A stretch of 64,000 nucleotides of DNA, taken from NCBI RefSeq assembly GCF_021028995.1, contig NZ_JAJJZG010000013.1, positions 1 to 64,000 on the forward strand, in the 5' to 3' direction. Position 1 is the first letter of the stretch; each line of letters starts with the position of its first letter. Origin of the DNA: Halobacterium sp. KA-4. Lineage in GTDB: Archaea > Halobacteriota > Halobacteria > Halobacteriales > Halobacteriaceae. The notes below the pieces were generated by a model, which was not told the DNA's origin, made no database searches, and worked only from the letters and a program-made list of their open reading frames with translations. This document shows, one piece after another, positions 42,154-51,057 of the stretch. The position numbers were made by a program, and so were the translations under genes.

Positions 42154-43436
42154 GCGGTCTTCACCCCCCCGAAGATGCCCGACGGGCGGAACAGTAGGAT
42201 GAGAATCATGAGCGCGAACGCGGTCGGCCGGGCGAACGACGAGAGATCGCCCTGCAGCCAGATGAGCGACATCCGGCTCGCGAGCCCAATGACGAGCCCG
42301 CCCGCGATGGCGCCGTAGATGGAGCCGATACCACCCATGATGACCGCCGCGAAGATGAGTAACAGAAGCAGCCAGCCAGTCTGGAAGCCCAGCCCGCCCT
42401 GCGAGAGCACGAGCAGGTAGCCGGCGGCACCCGTCAGCCCGGCGCCGATGAGCCACGTCGACTTGATGACGCGCTCGGTCGGAATGCCGGTGACCTGCGC
42501 GAGCGCGCGGTTGTCGGCCATCGCGCGCATCGCCTTCCCGAGTTTCGTCTGCTGGAGGAGGATGTGGAGGCCAAACATGAGCACGGCCGCGACAACTACG
42601 AGCGTAACCTCGTGAAGGTCAATAATGATAGAGCCACGGGCCGGGCCGAGGAACGGCAGCGCGTCCGTCACCGCCTCCGCGACGTTCATCGACGGGAGCT
42701 GTTCGGTCGACGTGACGATGCGACGGCTGTTCCCGAAGACGAACGCGACCAGGTACCGGAGCATGAACGCCACGCCGATGGACGCGATGAGCAACGAGAT
42801 ACCGTCAGCGTCGCGCATCGGTCGGTAGACGAAGCGATCAAGCACGAGCGCGACGACGACGGTCATCGCAACGGCGACGACCAGCCCGACGACGATGGCG
42901 ACCGGGGACAGCCAGATGTTCGCGCCGGCGTCCAGCGGCGGCGTCCGAAGTAAGACGAGCGAGACGAGGTCCACGTCACCCGCGCGGGACTGCCCGAGGC
43001 CGGTGACGGCGTTGACGACAGTCTCGGTGAGCGCGAGCAAGCCGCCGATGCCGGCGATGACGTAGGTGACCGCCCACCCCGAGAACGCGCCCACGGTGAG
43101 GTAGTCGCCGTGCGCGAAGTTGGCGAAGTTGAGGATGCTGTACGTCAGCGACAGGCCGATGCTCGCGAGGCCGATGACGGCGCCGATGACGACGCCGCTC
43201 CACGCCAGCCCCACGACTTCACTGATGGGGACGTCCCCGCCGAACCAGAGCGCGAACCACGGGGTCTCGAAGGGACCCATCGAGACGCCCACGAGTTTCG
43301 CGAGCAGGTCCAAGAGGAGGACGGCCGCGACCGCCCAGACGACGGCCGCGCCGGGACTGCGCCGCGCGGCCCGGAGTCCGCGTTCTACTGTTGCGTTCGC
43401 TTCCATGTGTAGTTCTCTCGTGGTAGGCTCAGACAC
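42150..43436 (-). CDS. livH: LivH-type ABC transporter permease
   Basis: This 428-residue protein is longer than bacterial LivH because of an extra loop (about residues 135-175). Signature parts are IGLASIGLSLTYSILNFANF, AHGDYLTVGAFSGWAVTYV and the cytoplasmic loop LGKAMRAMADNRALAQVTGI. The ATG at 43436 (MSEPTTRELHME) or at 43406 (MEANATVERGLRAARR) may start it. No LivJ-type binding protein is visible beside it. It is upstream of livM-livG-livF and follows glnK-amtB on the same strand. Confidence 0.92.
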   Translation of the reverse strand: MSEPTTRELHMEANATVERGLRAARRSPGAAVVWAVAAVLLLDLLAKLVGVSMGPFETPWFALWFGGDVPISEVVGLAWSGVVIGAVIGLASIGLSLTYSILNFANFAHGDYLTVGAFSGWAVTYVIAGIGGLLALTETVVNAVTGLGQSRAGDVDLVSLVLLRTPPLDAGANIWLSPVAIVVGLVVAVAMTVVVALVLDRFVYRPMRDADGISLLIASIGVAFMLRYLVAFVFGNSRRIVTSTEQLPSMNVAEAVTDALPFLGPARGSIIIDLHEVTLVVVAAVLMFGLHILLQQTKLGKAMRAMADNRALAQVTGIPTERVIKSTWLIGAGLTGAAGYLLVLSQGGLGFQTGWLLLLLIFAAVIMGGIGSIYGAIAGGLVIGLASRMSLIWLQGDLSSFARPTAFALMILILLFRPSGIFGGVKTA

Positions 43437-43534
43437 GGAACGATAAATAACGCTCGTTCGACATGGCAGTATTTGCCTAACATGGCACCTGTTGGCGAGA
43501 CGTGCACGAAAAATTAAGTCGAAGCCGCGCTGCG

Positions 43535-43888
43535 TCAGACCGCGTCGACACCCGACTCGCCGGTCCGAATCTGGTAAGCCTCCGAGACCGGGAGGATGAA
43601 GATCTTGCCGTCACCCGGCTCGCCCGTGTGGGCAGCGTCGCTGAGGGCTTCCGCGACCTCCTCAGCATCGATGTCCGCAACGACAATCTCGATTTTTACC
43701 TTCTGGTGAAGATCGACGGTATACTCCTCGCCGCGCCACTGCTCGGTCATCGCGGGCTGGCTGCCGCGCCCGCTGACGTCCGTGACCGTCAGACTGGGCG
43801 CGCCGACTTCCGCCAGCGCCTTCTTCGCTTCCGAGAGTTTGTCCGGCCGAATAACCGCCATGACGAGTTCAATATCGCTTTCAGTCAT
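43535..43888 (-). CDS. glnK: GlnK-type PII nitrogen regulator
   Basis: This 117-residue protein has the PII fold: [20 protein letters not shown], the T-loop [20 protein letters not shown], and [15 protein letters not shown]. The T-loop keeps the Tyr at the position modified in bacteria (Y56, in EEYTV), while the nearby Tyr is Trp (Q-W-R-G). PII binds ATP/ADP and 2-oxoglutarate and blocks the ammonium channel when nitrogen is sufficient. The start lies inside the end of amtB, so the pair is co-translated (amtB first). Confidence 0.95.
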   Translation of the reverse strand: MTESDIELVMAVIRPDKLSEAKKALAEVGAPSLTVTDVSGRGSQPAMTEQWRGEEYTVDLHQKVKIEIVVADIDAEEVAEALSDAAHTGEPGDGKIFILPVSEAYQIRTGESGVDAV

Positions 43889-45266
43889 CTTCGTTCACCC
43901 CACTGCCGTCAGTTGCCATAGCTCCACTGTCCCCGCTGGTGACCGTGACGCCGCCGTCGCCGGCGGTGTCGACGAACTCGGGGTACGCCGTGTACCCGTG
44001 CTCGCTGCGGTCGAGACCGATGTCTTCGTCGTCCTCGTCGGGGCGAAGCCCGACAGAGACGTCCGCGAGCTTGAATACGATTGCCGTCGTGGCGACGGTC
44101 CAGACGACGATGACGCCGATGCTGACCGCCTGCATCAGGAACTGCGAGGCGGAGAAGCCGTCGACCGCGAACACCGGAATCAGCAGCGTCCCGATTGCGC
44201 CTGCGCTCCCGTGGACGGGGAAGACGGCCGCGACGTCGTCGATTTTGAGCTTGTCCGTGACCCACCGGTAGACGATGGGGGCCTGTGCGCCGCCGATGAT
44301 GCCGAGGACGAGGCCGCCGACCCACGTGACGTGGGGGACAGCGCCGGTAACTGCGACGAGTCCGGCGAGCAGACCGCTGGCGGTGAACAGCGGGTCGGGT
44401 TTGCCGTCCGACCAGCCGGTCACGAGTGCGGCAGCGACTGCGCCACCGCCCATGCCGAGGGTGGTGTTCAGCGCGACGCGACCGAGCGCGTCACCGTTGA
44501 ACGAGAGCGCGCCGTCCGTGACGCTGAGCACTGCGGCCTGCGTGCCGACGTTGAAGCCGTACCAGCCGAACGCAAGGATGAACGTCCCGAGCACGGCTAG
44601 CGTGATGGAGTGACCGGGGATTGGCTGGCTGTTGCCTTCGGAGTCGTAGCGACCGCGGCGTGGACCGACCATGTACGCGCCGACGAGACCGGCGACGCCG
44701 CCGAGCATGTGGACGACGGTCGCGCCAGCGAAGTCGAGGAAGCCCGCACCGATGGCCTCACCGATGTAGCCCGCACTTGACAGCAGGCCGTTGCCCCCCC
44801 ATGCGAACCCGGCGATAACTGGGTAGATGAACGCCGTGAGGCCGATGGAGTAGAAGATGTACGCTTTGAATTTGATGCGTTCGGCGACCGCCCCGCTGAC
44901 GATGGTCGCCGCGGTCATCGCGAACACGGCGCTGAACAGGTACGAACCGATCCACGCACTCGGGTCGTTAATGTACGCGAACGCCGCGGAAACGCTTACT
45001 TCCGCGCCAGGCGTGGTGAGGGCGCCCGCAAGCCCGAAGACGCCGAGCCCGAGCACGAAGAATACGAGGACGCCCATCCCCCAGTCCATGAGGTTCTTCA
45101 TGAGGACGTTGGCGACGTTCTTCGCGCGCACCTGCCCCGCCTCCAGCAGCGCGAAGCCCGGCTGCATGAAGAAGATGAGGAAGCAGACCACGAGCGTCCA
45201 GACGGTGTTGACGCCGTTGACGATGGTGCCGGCGTCCGCCTGCGCGAGGAGTGCTCCCTCAAGCAT
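43881..45266 (-). CDS. amt: Ammonium transporter (Amt)
   Basis: This protein of about 461 residues starts at [20 protein letters not shown]. It has 11 membrane segments and the signatures [37 protein letters not shown] and GAPLFAG-like [22 protein letters not shown]-terminal tail ([20 protein letters not shown]) is where GlnK usually docks. It conducts ammonium across the cell membrane. Amt and GlnK are a tight pair and probably work with the nearby Liv/Urt-type importer in nitrogen uptake. Confidence 0.95.
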   Translation of the reverse strand: MLEGALLAQADAGTIVNGVNTVWTLVVCFLIFFMQPGFALLEAGQVRAKNVANVLMKNLMDWGMGVLVFFVLGLGVFGLAGALTTPGAEVSVSAAFAYINDPSAWIGSYLFSAVFAMTAATIVSGAVAERIKFKAYIFYSIGLTAFIYPVIAGFAWGGNGLLSSAGYIGEAIGAGFLDFAGATVVHMLGGVAGLVGAYMVGPRRGRYDSEGNSQPIPGHSITLAVLGTFILAFGWYGFNVGTQAAVLSVTDGALSFNGDALGRVALNTTLGMGGGAVAAALVTGWSDGKPDPLFTASGLLAGLVAVTGAVPHVTWVGGLVLGIIGGAQAPIVYRWVTDKLKIDDVAAVFPVHGSAGAIGTLLIPVFAVDGFSASQFLMQAVSIGVIVVWTVATTAIVFKLADVSVGLRPDEDDEDIGLDRSEHGYTAYPEFVDTAGDGGVTVTSGDSGAMATDGSGVNEDD

Positions 45267-45661
45267 CGTTGCGCCCCTCCACACCTGCCGCAGCCGGAGC
45301 TGCGTTCAGTGAACTGTGCAATTCTTGCAGAATACAACCACTAATCGCCGAGATTGGTACACGTTCGGGCATTAAATCCGTCACATCGCTGGACACCACG
45401 CTCCTACACTAAAGGTTAACGTATAATCGCCTAATCGAATGGCATCACAATAGTAGTGTAGGTAGTGTATAAGGACAATCCAACAGGATTCTCGAGAAAT
45501 ACAATCTATTTCTGTACATTCTCGAAATATAGGTCTGTTGCTCCCGCGTGCACGAGAACCACACGCGAAACGAACATAATTCCAGCCAGAGCGCTAGTGA
45601 GAACGAGGGTGGACGACGAAACTGAACTGCGGAACGCGCGCGGTAACTCGGGGGTACCGAG
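45267..45661. promoter_or_regulatory. Promoter region of amt-glnK and downstream DoxX tail
   Basis: There is no coding frame in about 390 bases. Several AT-rich TATA-like patches (for example around 45410-45440) and imperfect repeats of the amt promoter region are present, but I cannot name a specific site. The stretch between the two minus-strand genes gives amt an unusually long leader or regulatory zone. Confidence 0.5.
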
Positions 45662-46069
45662 TTAGAAGAGGGAGATACCGACGCTGTACGCCCAGCCTGT
45701 CGTGGCGTACGCGGCGATGGCGAGCGCGCCGCCCGCGAGGGCGACGTTCTTCAGGAAGCCGGTCATCTCATCCTGCTGTTGGTCCTCGGGGACCGCCCAG
45801 AAGTCGTGCATCGTGAGCGCGGAGACCAAGAGGAACCCAGCGAGTGCGATGGCACCGACGACCGGCAGGACGCCCGCGGCGACCGAGAGGCCGCCGAGTA
45901 CGAGCACCGCACCGGACGCGAGCACCGAGAGCTTCGGCGCGGGGAGACCCTTGTGCTGGGCGTAGCCGGTCAGGGCTTCGGTCTGCATGAAGTGGTTGAG
46001 GCCCATGAACGCGAGGACACCGCCGTACAGCACGCGCGCGACCAGCAGGAGGACATCGGCGGCCGCCAT
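45662..46069 (-). CDS. DoxX-family membrane protein
   Basis: This 135-residue protein has four membrane helices (VLLLVARVLYGGVLAFMGLN, LASGAVLVLGGLSVAAGVLP, VVGAIALAGFLLVSALTMHD, NVALAGGALAIAAYATTGWA) and the NHFMQTEALTGYA block of DoxX. DoxX proteins are quinone-linked or redox-stress membrane proteins and often sit beside glyoxalase-type dioxygenases, as here (46916 and 47899). A palindrome lies about 75 bases above the start (46141-46161). Confidence 0.9.
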   Translation of the reverse strand: MAAADVLLLVARVLYGGVLAFMGLNHFMQTEALTGYAQHKGLPAPKLSVLASGAVLVLGGLSVAAGVLPVVGAIALAGFLLVSALTMHDFWAVPEDQQQDEMTGFLKNVALAGGALAIAAYATTGWAYSVGISLF

Positions 46070-46140
46070 CAGGCCGACACCTCCGCGTCGGAGCCGGCGT
46101 AGTCGTCGAGCGATGCAGCCGAGTTGGCTGACGTCTTGAT

Positions 46141-46161
46141 AGTAACTTTCACAACGTTACT
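46141..46161. promoter_or_regulatory. Inverted repeat upstream of doxX
   Basis: AGTAAC-TTTCACAAC-GTTACT is a 21-bp inverted repeat with six-base arms. It lies 70-90 bases above the doxX start and 110 past the end of the esterase gene. The arms resemble those of the operator at 3645-3659, and such arms are used by HxlR/MarR-type regulators of DoxX-dioxygenase genes in haloarchaea. Confidence 0.5.
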
Positions 46162-46269
46162 TGGTTCGCCGCGGAACCTACTTGTACGTTTGGCGATACG
46201 CGGGCCACCGAGTGACACGTGTGTCGCCAACTAGTTCGACCCCTGCAATAAGGCGAACAGAACGGCGCC

Positions 46270-46923
46270 TCAGGCCACGTCGCCGACGATGCCATCGAGC
46301 CACGACCCGACGACCGTGAACTCGTCGTCGGTGACCTCGTGCCCGACGCCCTCGTAGACGCGCTGGGTGACATCGCCGTCCAACTCGCAGAACACGGCCG
46401 CAGTCTCGTGGACGCGCTCGACGGGCACGTTCGGGTCGTCGTCGCCAACGCCGAGGAAGACCGGCGCACCGTCAAGCGAACCACGGTAGTCGCTGGGGTC
46501 GACCTCGGCGCCGAGAAGACCGCCGCTCAACGCCGCGACGCCGCCGTACCTGCGGGGGTTGCGCGCGGCGTACTCGCTGGCGAGGAACGCGCCCTGCGAA
46601 AACCCGAACAGGACCACGTCCTCGATTGGAACGCCCCACTCGCGCACGTCGGCAAGCACGCGGTCGACGGCCGTGAGCGCCGAGGAGACGTGCGGCTCGT
46701 TTCGCTCGATTGGCGCGAACGACGAGTACGGATACCACCGGCTGCGCGCGGCGTCGGGCGCGACGAACGTCACGCCGTGGCGGTACAGCGGCTCCGCGAG
46801 GTTCACGACGCCTTGCGCCGTCGCGCCGCGCCCGTGCAGCAGGACGACCACGGCGTCCGCTACTGATGCGGGTGCGCCCGCGGTGACCACGGGTTGGTCG
46901 GCGTGCGGGTCGCCGTCAGTCAT
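46270..46923 (-). CDS. Alpha/beta hydrolase (carboxylesterase/phospholipase type)
   Basis: This protein of about 217 residues starts at MTDGDPHADQPVVTAGAPAS. It has the HGRG oxyanion strand, VVVLLHGRGATAQG, nucleophile Ser in LFGFSQGAFLASEYA, Asp in VPVFLGVGDDDPNVPVERVH-like PVFLGVGDDDPNV, and His in EGVGHEVTDDE: a complete triad. The overlap with the dioxygenase gene (start inside its end) suggests co-translation, and the pair is typical of MhqD-MhqO-type hydroquinone or quinone detoxification. Confidence 0.88.
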   Translation of the reverse strand: MTDGDPHADQPVVTAGAPASVADAVVVLLHGRGATAQGVVNLAEPLYRHGVTFVAPDAARSRWYPYSSFAPIERNEPHVSSALTAVDRVLADVREWGVPIEDVVLFGFSQGAFLASEYAARNPRRYGGVAALSGGLLGAEVDPSDYRGSLDGAPVFLGVGDDDPNVPVERVHETAAVFCELDGDVTQRVYEGVGHEVTDDEFTVVGSWLDGIVGDVA

Positions 46924-47869
46924 CCAGATACGGAACCGAGAGCGGCGGGAGCTGGCGCTCGATGAGGTCGCGATCCTCGACGAACTGGTCGGGCAACGCA
47001 AGCGATTTCCCGAGGTCGGCGACATCCTCGTCGAACGCGAGCCCGGGCTTCTCCGTGGCGAGTTCGAACAGGATGCCGCCGGGTTCGCGGACGTACAGCG
47101 AGTGGAAGAAGTACCTGTCGTGCACGCGCGAGACGTCGTAGTCGCGCTCCCGGAGGAACTCGTGCCACTCGTACAGTTCCTCGACGCTCTCGGCGCGCAC
47201 GGCGACGTGCTGAATCGAGCCCGTTCCCTCGCGTCCGAACTCGCTCGTCGGGCGGTCGAGCAAGTCGACGACGGTCGCGTACTCGCCGTCGGCCTCGTAG
47301 CGAATCCGCGTCTCGTCGCGCGTGCGCTCCTCGCCCACGAGTTCGAAGCCCAGCGTCTCCAGCAGCGCGCCAGTCGTGTAGGGATTCGTCGGGAGCGCAG
47401 TGACACTGTGCACGCACCGAATCGCGTACTCCTCGGGGACGGGGCCGCCAGTCCACGGCTCGACGGAGGCCTCGCCCTCGACGAGTTCGACATTCGTACC
47501 GTCCGGGTCGGTGAAGCGAAGCACGCGGTCGCCGAACCGGCTGTCGGTCCCGATTACGTCCACACCGTGGTCGGCGAGACGCCCGCGCCAGTAGGGCAGC
47601 GAGCCCTCTGGGACGACGAACGCTACCGCCGAAATCTGGGGTTTGCCGACGCGACCCGGCACCTCGTTGGGGTACGGGAAGCACGTCAGCACGGTCCCGG
47701 GGTCGCCGGTCTCGTTCCCGTAGAAGAGGTGGTAGCGCAGCATGTCGTTCTGGTTGACCGTGCGCTTGACGAGCCGCAGGCCGAGCGTGCCGACATAGAA
47801 GTCGACGTTGCGCTGGGCGGACTCAACGAGGCCGGTGACGTGGTGGATGCCAGGCGTGTCAGTGAGCAC
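46916..47869 (-). CDS. VOC-family ring-cleaving dioxygenase (MhqO-like)
   Basis: This 317-residue protein has two glyoxalase/VOC halves with metal ligands: HHVTGLVESAQRNVDFYVGT (first His), FTDPDGTNVELVEGE (Glu), IQHVAVRAESVEELYEWHEF (second-half His) and VREPGGILFELATEKPG (Glu). It is expected to be an Fe(II)-dependent extradiol dioxygenase for hydroquinones. Neighbours (esterase, second VOC protein, DoxX) support a quinone-stress operon. Confidence 0.9.
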   Translation of the reverse strand: MLTDTPGIHHVTGLVESAQRNVDFYVGTLGLRLVKRTVNQNDMLRYHLFYGNETGDPGTVLTCFPYPNEVPGRVGKPQISAVAFVVPEGSLPYWRGRLADHGVDVIGTDSRFGDRVLRFTDPDGTNVELVEGEASVEPWTGGPVPEEYAIRCVHSVTALPTNPYTTGALLETLGFELVGEERTRDETRIRYEADGEYATVVDLLDRPTSEFGREGTGSIQHVAVRAESVEELYEWHEFLRERDYDVSRVHDRYFFHSLYVREPGGILFELATEKPGLAFDEDVADLGKSLALPDQFVEDRDLIERQLPPLSVPYLDD

Positions 47870-47898
47870 GAATTAGGGAGAATTGGGACGTGAGACGT

Positions 47899-48513
47899 TC
47901 AGTAGCCGACGCCGGTGGAGGCGTCGGGCAGGTCCGCCGGTTCGGCGTCGAGGCCGAGCTCTTCGAGAGCCTGCTTCATGTGGCGGTCCTCGGCGAAGTC
48001 CGCGCCGTCCTCCTCGCGGAGGCGCTGGGCGGTCGCCAGCACTTCACCGCGGCGGTCGTCCGGAATGTCGTACTTGTCCGCCGAGAGTTCGATAATGAGA
48101 CCGTTGTTGTCCTGCGTGTACAGCGAGAAGAAAATCCCGCGGTCGAAGACGTTGTAGCCGTGGCCGGCGTCCTCGAGGGCTTCCATGACGTCCTCGAAAT
48201 CCTCCGCCGCAATGGAGAACGAGAGGTGGTGGACGCTCCCGGTCTGGGTGGGGATGCGGCCGCGGTTCGAGGCGCGGTCGTCACTGACGAAGACGGTGAG
48301 GATGCGGCCGTCGCCGGTATCGAAGAACAGGTGCGTCTGCGAGGGGTCGTCGAGGTTCGGCTGCCGGAGCACGAGCGGCATCCCGAGCAGGTCGCGGTAG
48401 AACGCGATGGTGTCGTCGGGGTTGCTCCCCCAGATGGTGATGTGGTCGGTGCCCGTGGTCTGGAACGGGCTGTCGGGCGCTTCCGCGGAGACGGGAATGG
48501 ATTCGTCTGCCAT
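47899..48513 (-). CDS. VOC-family protein (glyoxalase/dioxygenase fold)
   Basis: This 204-residue protein starts at MADESIPVSAEAPDSPFQTT; the longer frame upstream overlaps the neighbour. Metal-ligand positions are TDHITIWGSNPDDTIAFYRD (His), THLFFDTGDGRILTVF (His), VHHLSFSIAAEDFEDVMEAL (His) and QDNNGLIIELSADKYDI (Glu). A single-domain VOC chain of this size dimerises. It follows the dioxygenase by 30 bases on the same strand and may be regulated with it. Confidence 0.88.
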   Translation of the reverse strand: MADESIPVSAEAPDSPFQTTGTDHITIWGSNPDDTIAFYRDLLGMPLVLRQPNLDDPSQTHLFFDTGDGRILTVFVSDDRASNRGRIPTQTGSVHHLSFSIAAEDFEDVMEALEDAGHGYNVFDRGIFFSLYTQDNNGLIIELSADKYDIPDDRRGEVLATAQRLREEDGADFAEDRHMKQALEELGLDAEPADLPDASTGVGY

Positions 48514-48552
48514 ACCCCTCCGTAGGCCGCCCGGTCGGATAAGCGCTCGCGG

Positions 48553-49389
48553 GTGTCGACGCCACCGGGTGACACGCACGTCATCGGCCCCGCGAACGTC
48601 ACCGCTTTATTCGGGAGCGGCGTACCCGCGAGCGTGCAGATTGTGGGGTACGAGACGACGCCCGGCGAAGGGCCAGCCGCGCTGCGCGTCGCCAGCGAGG
48701 GGCGCGTCGAGCGCGTGCCGCTGCTGGCGGGCGAGACGCTGGCGTACACGCTCGGCGAACGCCACTGCGCGGGCACGACCGAAGACGGCGTCCACGAGGC
48801 CTGTGGGAATAAGGACGCGCCATACTGCGACGACCACACGTCGATGTGGCCGTGCGCACGCTGCGTCGGGAACTGCGCGATGCCCCTCGAATCGTGCCAC
48901 GAGGAGCACGCAATCTATCTCGCGGCATTCGCGCCAGACACGTTCAAGGTGGGTGTCACACGGTCGTGGCGCCTCGACACACGGCTACGCGAGCAGGGCG
49001 CGGACCGCGCGGCCCACATCCGGACCGTCGAGGACGGCAAGCGCGCCCGGCAAATCGAATACGGCATCGCCGAGGAAATTCCCGACCGCGTGCGCGTCCC
49101 CACCAAAATCAGAGGACTCGCCGAACACGTGGACGACGACGCATGGGAGTCCCTCGTCGCGGCATACGACCCCATCGAGCGCTTCAACTTCGACTACGGG
49201 CTGGCCTTCGACGCGCGCCCGGTCGCGGAGACGATGGCCACAGGGACCGTGCTCGGCACGAAGGGCCGCGTACTCGCGCTAGAGCGCGGCGGGACGACGT
49301 ACGCCGTGGACATGCGCAACCTCGTCGGCTACGACGTCACCGAGGGCGCGAGCGACCGCAATCGTCAGTCGAGTCTCAGCGCGTTCTAG
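48553..49389 (+). CDS. DUF2797 family protein
   Basis: This protein of about 278 residues has the cysteine-rich middle (GERHCAGTTEDGVHEACGNK, YCDDHTSMWPCARCVGNC), a zinc-binding pattern. A GIY-YIG-like part follows (HAIYLAAFAPDTFKVGVTRS, WRLDTRLREQGADRAAHI). This layout is the DUF2797 family. The start is a GTG at 48553; a start further in is possible. The chemistry in the cell is unknown. Confidence 0.85.
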   Translation: MSTPPGDTHVIGPANVTALFGSGVPASVQIVGYETTPGEGPAALRVASEGRVERVPLLAGETLAYTLGERHCAGTTEDGVHEACGNKDAPYCDDHTSMWPCARCVGNCAMPLESCHEEHAIYLAAFAPDTFKVGVTRSWRLDTRLREQGADRAAHIRTVEDGKRARQIEYGIAEEIPDRVRVPTKIRGLAEHVDDDAWESLVAAYDPIERFNFDYGLAFDARPVAETMATGTVLGTKGRVLALERGGTTYAVDMRNLVGYDVTEGASDRNRQSSLSAF

Positions 49390-49439
49390 TAGCCGCGAGC
49401 GAAACCGCCAGCGATCCACCCCTAGAGCGGTGGGCCTTC

Positions 49440-49510
49440 GCGCTGGACCGCGGTGACCCGTCTTGGGGTCAAGCCCCGAAGCATTCGACCTATCCGCCTG
49501 TAGAAAGCGG
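49440..49510 (-). repeat. Solitary relic resembling the IS-type end at 15880
   Basis: On the minus strand the stretch reads CTTTCTACAGGCGG, GGCTTGACCCCAAG and then a GGTCACC end. It matches the tail-plus-hairpin at 15880-15945 (CTACAGGCGG ... CGGGGCTTGACCCC). The flanking genes on both sides are ordinary. A plus-strand T-run (GGCTTTTTT, 49508-49518) follows and could act as a terminator. Confidence 0.55.
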
Positions 49511-49542
49511 CTTTTTTCCGTGCGGGTGGTGAACTAGGTGGT

Positions 49543-49947
49543 ATGGCAGACGACGAACCCGACGCCGAGAACGAGGGAGACGAGGAAGAGAAGTCCTTCC
49601 GAGAGCGCGTCGAGGAGATCCGCCAGGAGCGCGCACAGGAACGCGACGAGGGCGAGGAAGGCGAAGGCGGCCCCCGCGAACGCATGCAGGAAGCCATGGG
49701 CGGCGGCGGTGGCGGCCCACCCGGCATGGGTGGCGGCGGTGGCGGCGGCAACCCGTTCGCGCAGATGATGGGCGGCATGATGGGCGGCGGCGGTGGTGGC
49801 GGCCCGCCCGGCATGGGCGGCGGCCGCGGCGAGGAGTCCGAGGGCGGCACCAGCGAGAAGGTCGAGCGCGAGCTCGAACAGCTCCGCAAGGAACTCGAAC
49901 GCACGAACAACAAGCTCGACCGCATCGCGAACGCGCTCGAAGACTAG
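49543..49947 (+). CDS. Acidic glycine/methionine-rich protein with coiled-coil tail
   Basis: This 134-residue protein has an acidic N-terminal third (MADDEPDAENEGDEEEKSFR, then RVEEIRQERAQ) and a Gly/Pro/Met repeat region (GGGGGGPPGMGG twice, with MMGGMMGGG between). A coiled-coil end follows, SEKVERELEQLRKELERTNN, ending ANALED. The Gly-rich spacer is disordered. The design is of a small oligomerising protein; the function is unknown. It ends overlapping the following glycosyltransferase by four bases on the other strand. Confidence 0.75.
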   Translation: MADDEPDAENEGDEEEKSFRERVEEIRQERAQERDEGEEGEGGPRERMQEAMGGGGGGPPGMGGGGGGGNPFAQMMGGMMGGGGGGGPPGMGGGRGEESEGGTSEKVERELEQLRKELERTNNKLDRIANALED

Positions 49948-51056
49948 CGCAGTTCGCCGTACAGCTCTTCTAGATCGTCGATTGCGCGTTCGACGCTAAT
50001 CTCCTCGCGTCGCGAGAGACAGTTCTGTGCGAGGCGCTCGCGTTCGTCAAGCGTGCGCTCGATGGCCTCGCGAAAGCCGTCGATGTCGCCGCGCTCGTAG
50101 TGATAGCCGGTCTCGCCGTCGTCGATGGTCTCGGCGAGCGCACCGGCGTTCACGCCCGCGACGGGCGTCCCGCAGGCGTTGGCTTCTAGCGCGACCAAGC
50201 CCTCCGTCTCGACGGGACTAGGGAACGCGAAGGCGTCCAGCGCGGAGTAGAACGCCGGCAATTCCTCGCGGTCAAGGAAGCCCAGGAAGCGCACATCGGC
50301 ATCGCGCTCGCGGGCTTCGGCTTCGAGATCGTCGCGTGCAGGGCCGTCCCCGCCGAAAACGACCGTCGCGTCCAGTCCTTCGGCGGCCGCGAGCAAGTCC
50401 GAGAGGTGCTTCTCGTAGCCGTGGCGGCCAGTATAGCCGACCAGCGGCCTGTCTTCGCGGAGATCGTGGCGCGCGAGGAAGTCATCGGTGTCGACCGGCT
50501 GGAACGTCTGAATGTCGACGCCATTCGGGAGCGGTTCGACCGGCGCGTCGACGCCAAGGTCCCAGACGTGGTCGCGGGTGCGCTCGCTCGGCGTCAGCAC
50601 GAGGTCGGCGTGGTCGAGGAACCACCGCTCCCAGCCCTCGCTCGCGCGCCGGACCACGCCCGTCGCCGCGTCCGGGACGACGTAGTTGGCGTACTCGGCC
50701 GTGGGCGTGTGGTAGGACGCGACGAACGGGAGGTCGTGCTTGCGCGCGAACCGCAGGCCGGCGAGCCCGAGGCCGAACGGCGTGTGCGCGTGCACGACGT
50801 CGACATCGAGGTCCACGACGGCGCTCGGAGTGCGCGGGAGTGCCATCCGGTACCCCTCGTAGAACGGGAACCGCAGACTCGGCACGGCGTGCTCCGCCGG
50901 CCCGGCGTCGTAGTCCGCACGCGGGTAGACGACCGGCATCTCGCCACCACGGGACTGCCAGCGGTCGTGCCACGTCGAAACCGTGTAGGTCACACCGTTG
51001 ACCGTCGGCAGGTACGAATCCGTGAACGCCGCGACAGTCGGCAGGTCCTCGCTCAC
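49944..51056 (-). CDS. GT4-family glycosyltransferase
   Basis: This protein of about 370 residues starts at the GTG of VSEDLPTVAAFTDSYLPTV, chosen because it overlaps the upstream stop; the longer frame lies inside the upstream gene. Motifs are FTDSYLPTVNGVTYTVSTWH, DVVHAHTPFGLGLAGL, a central EPLPNGVDIQTF, and FPSPVETEGLVALEANACGT (E-x7-E), the GT4 retaining fold. It probably adds hexoses to lipid or protein glycans. It is coupled to another GT4 gene upstream. Confidence 0.92.
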   Translation of the reverse strand: MSEDLPTVAAFTDSYLPTVNGVTYTVSTWHDRWQSRGGEMPVVYPRADYDAGPAEHAVPSLRFPFYEGYRMALPRTPSAVVDLDVDVVHAHTPFGLGLAGLRFARKHDLPFVASYHTPTAEYANYVVPDAATGVVRRASEGWERWFLDHADLVLTPSERTRDHVWDLGVDAPVEPLPNGVDIQTFQPVDTDDFLARHDLREDRPLVGYTGRHGYEKHLSDLLAAAEGLDATVVFGGDGPARDDLEAEARERDADVRFLGFLDREELPAFYSALDAFAFPSPVETEGLVALEANACGTPVAGVNAGALAETIDDGETGYHYERGDIDGFREAIERTLDERERLAQNCLSRREEISVERAIDDLEELYGELR

Positions 51057-51057
51057 A

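Noticed and set aside
49440-49520. Simple transcription terminator
   Set aside because: It may act as one, but its agreement with the gene tail and hairpin at 15.9 kb is beyond the hairpin itself, so an element relic explains it better.
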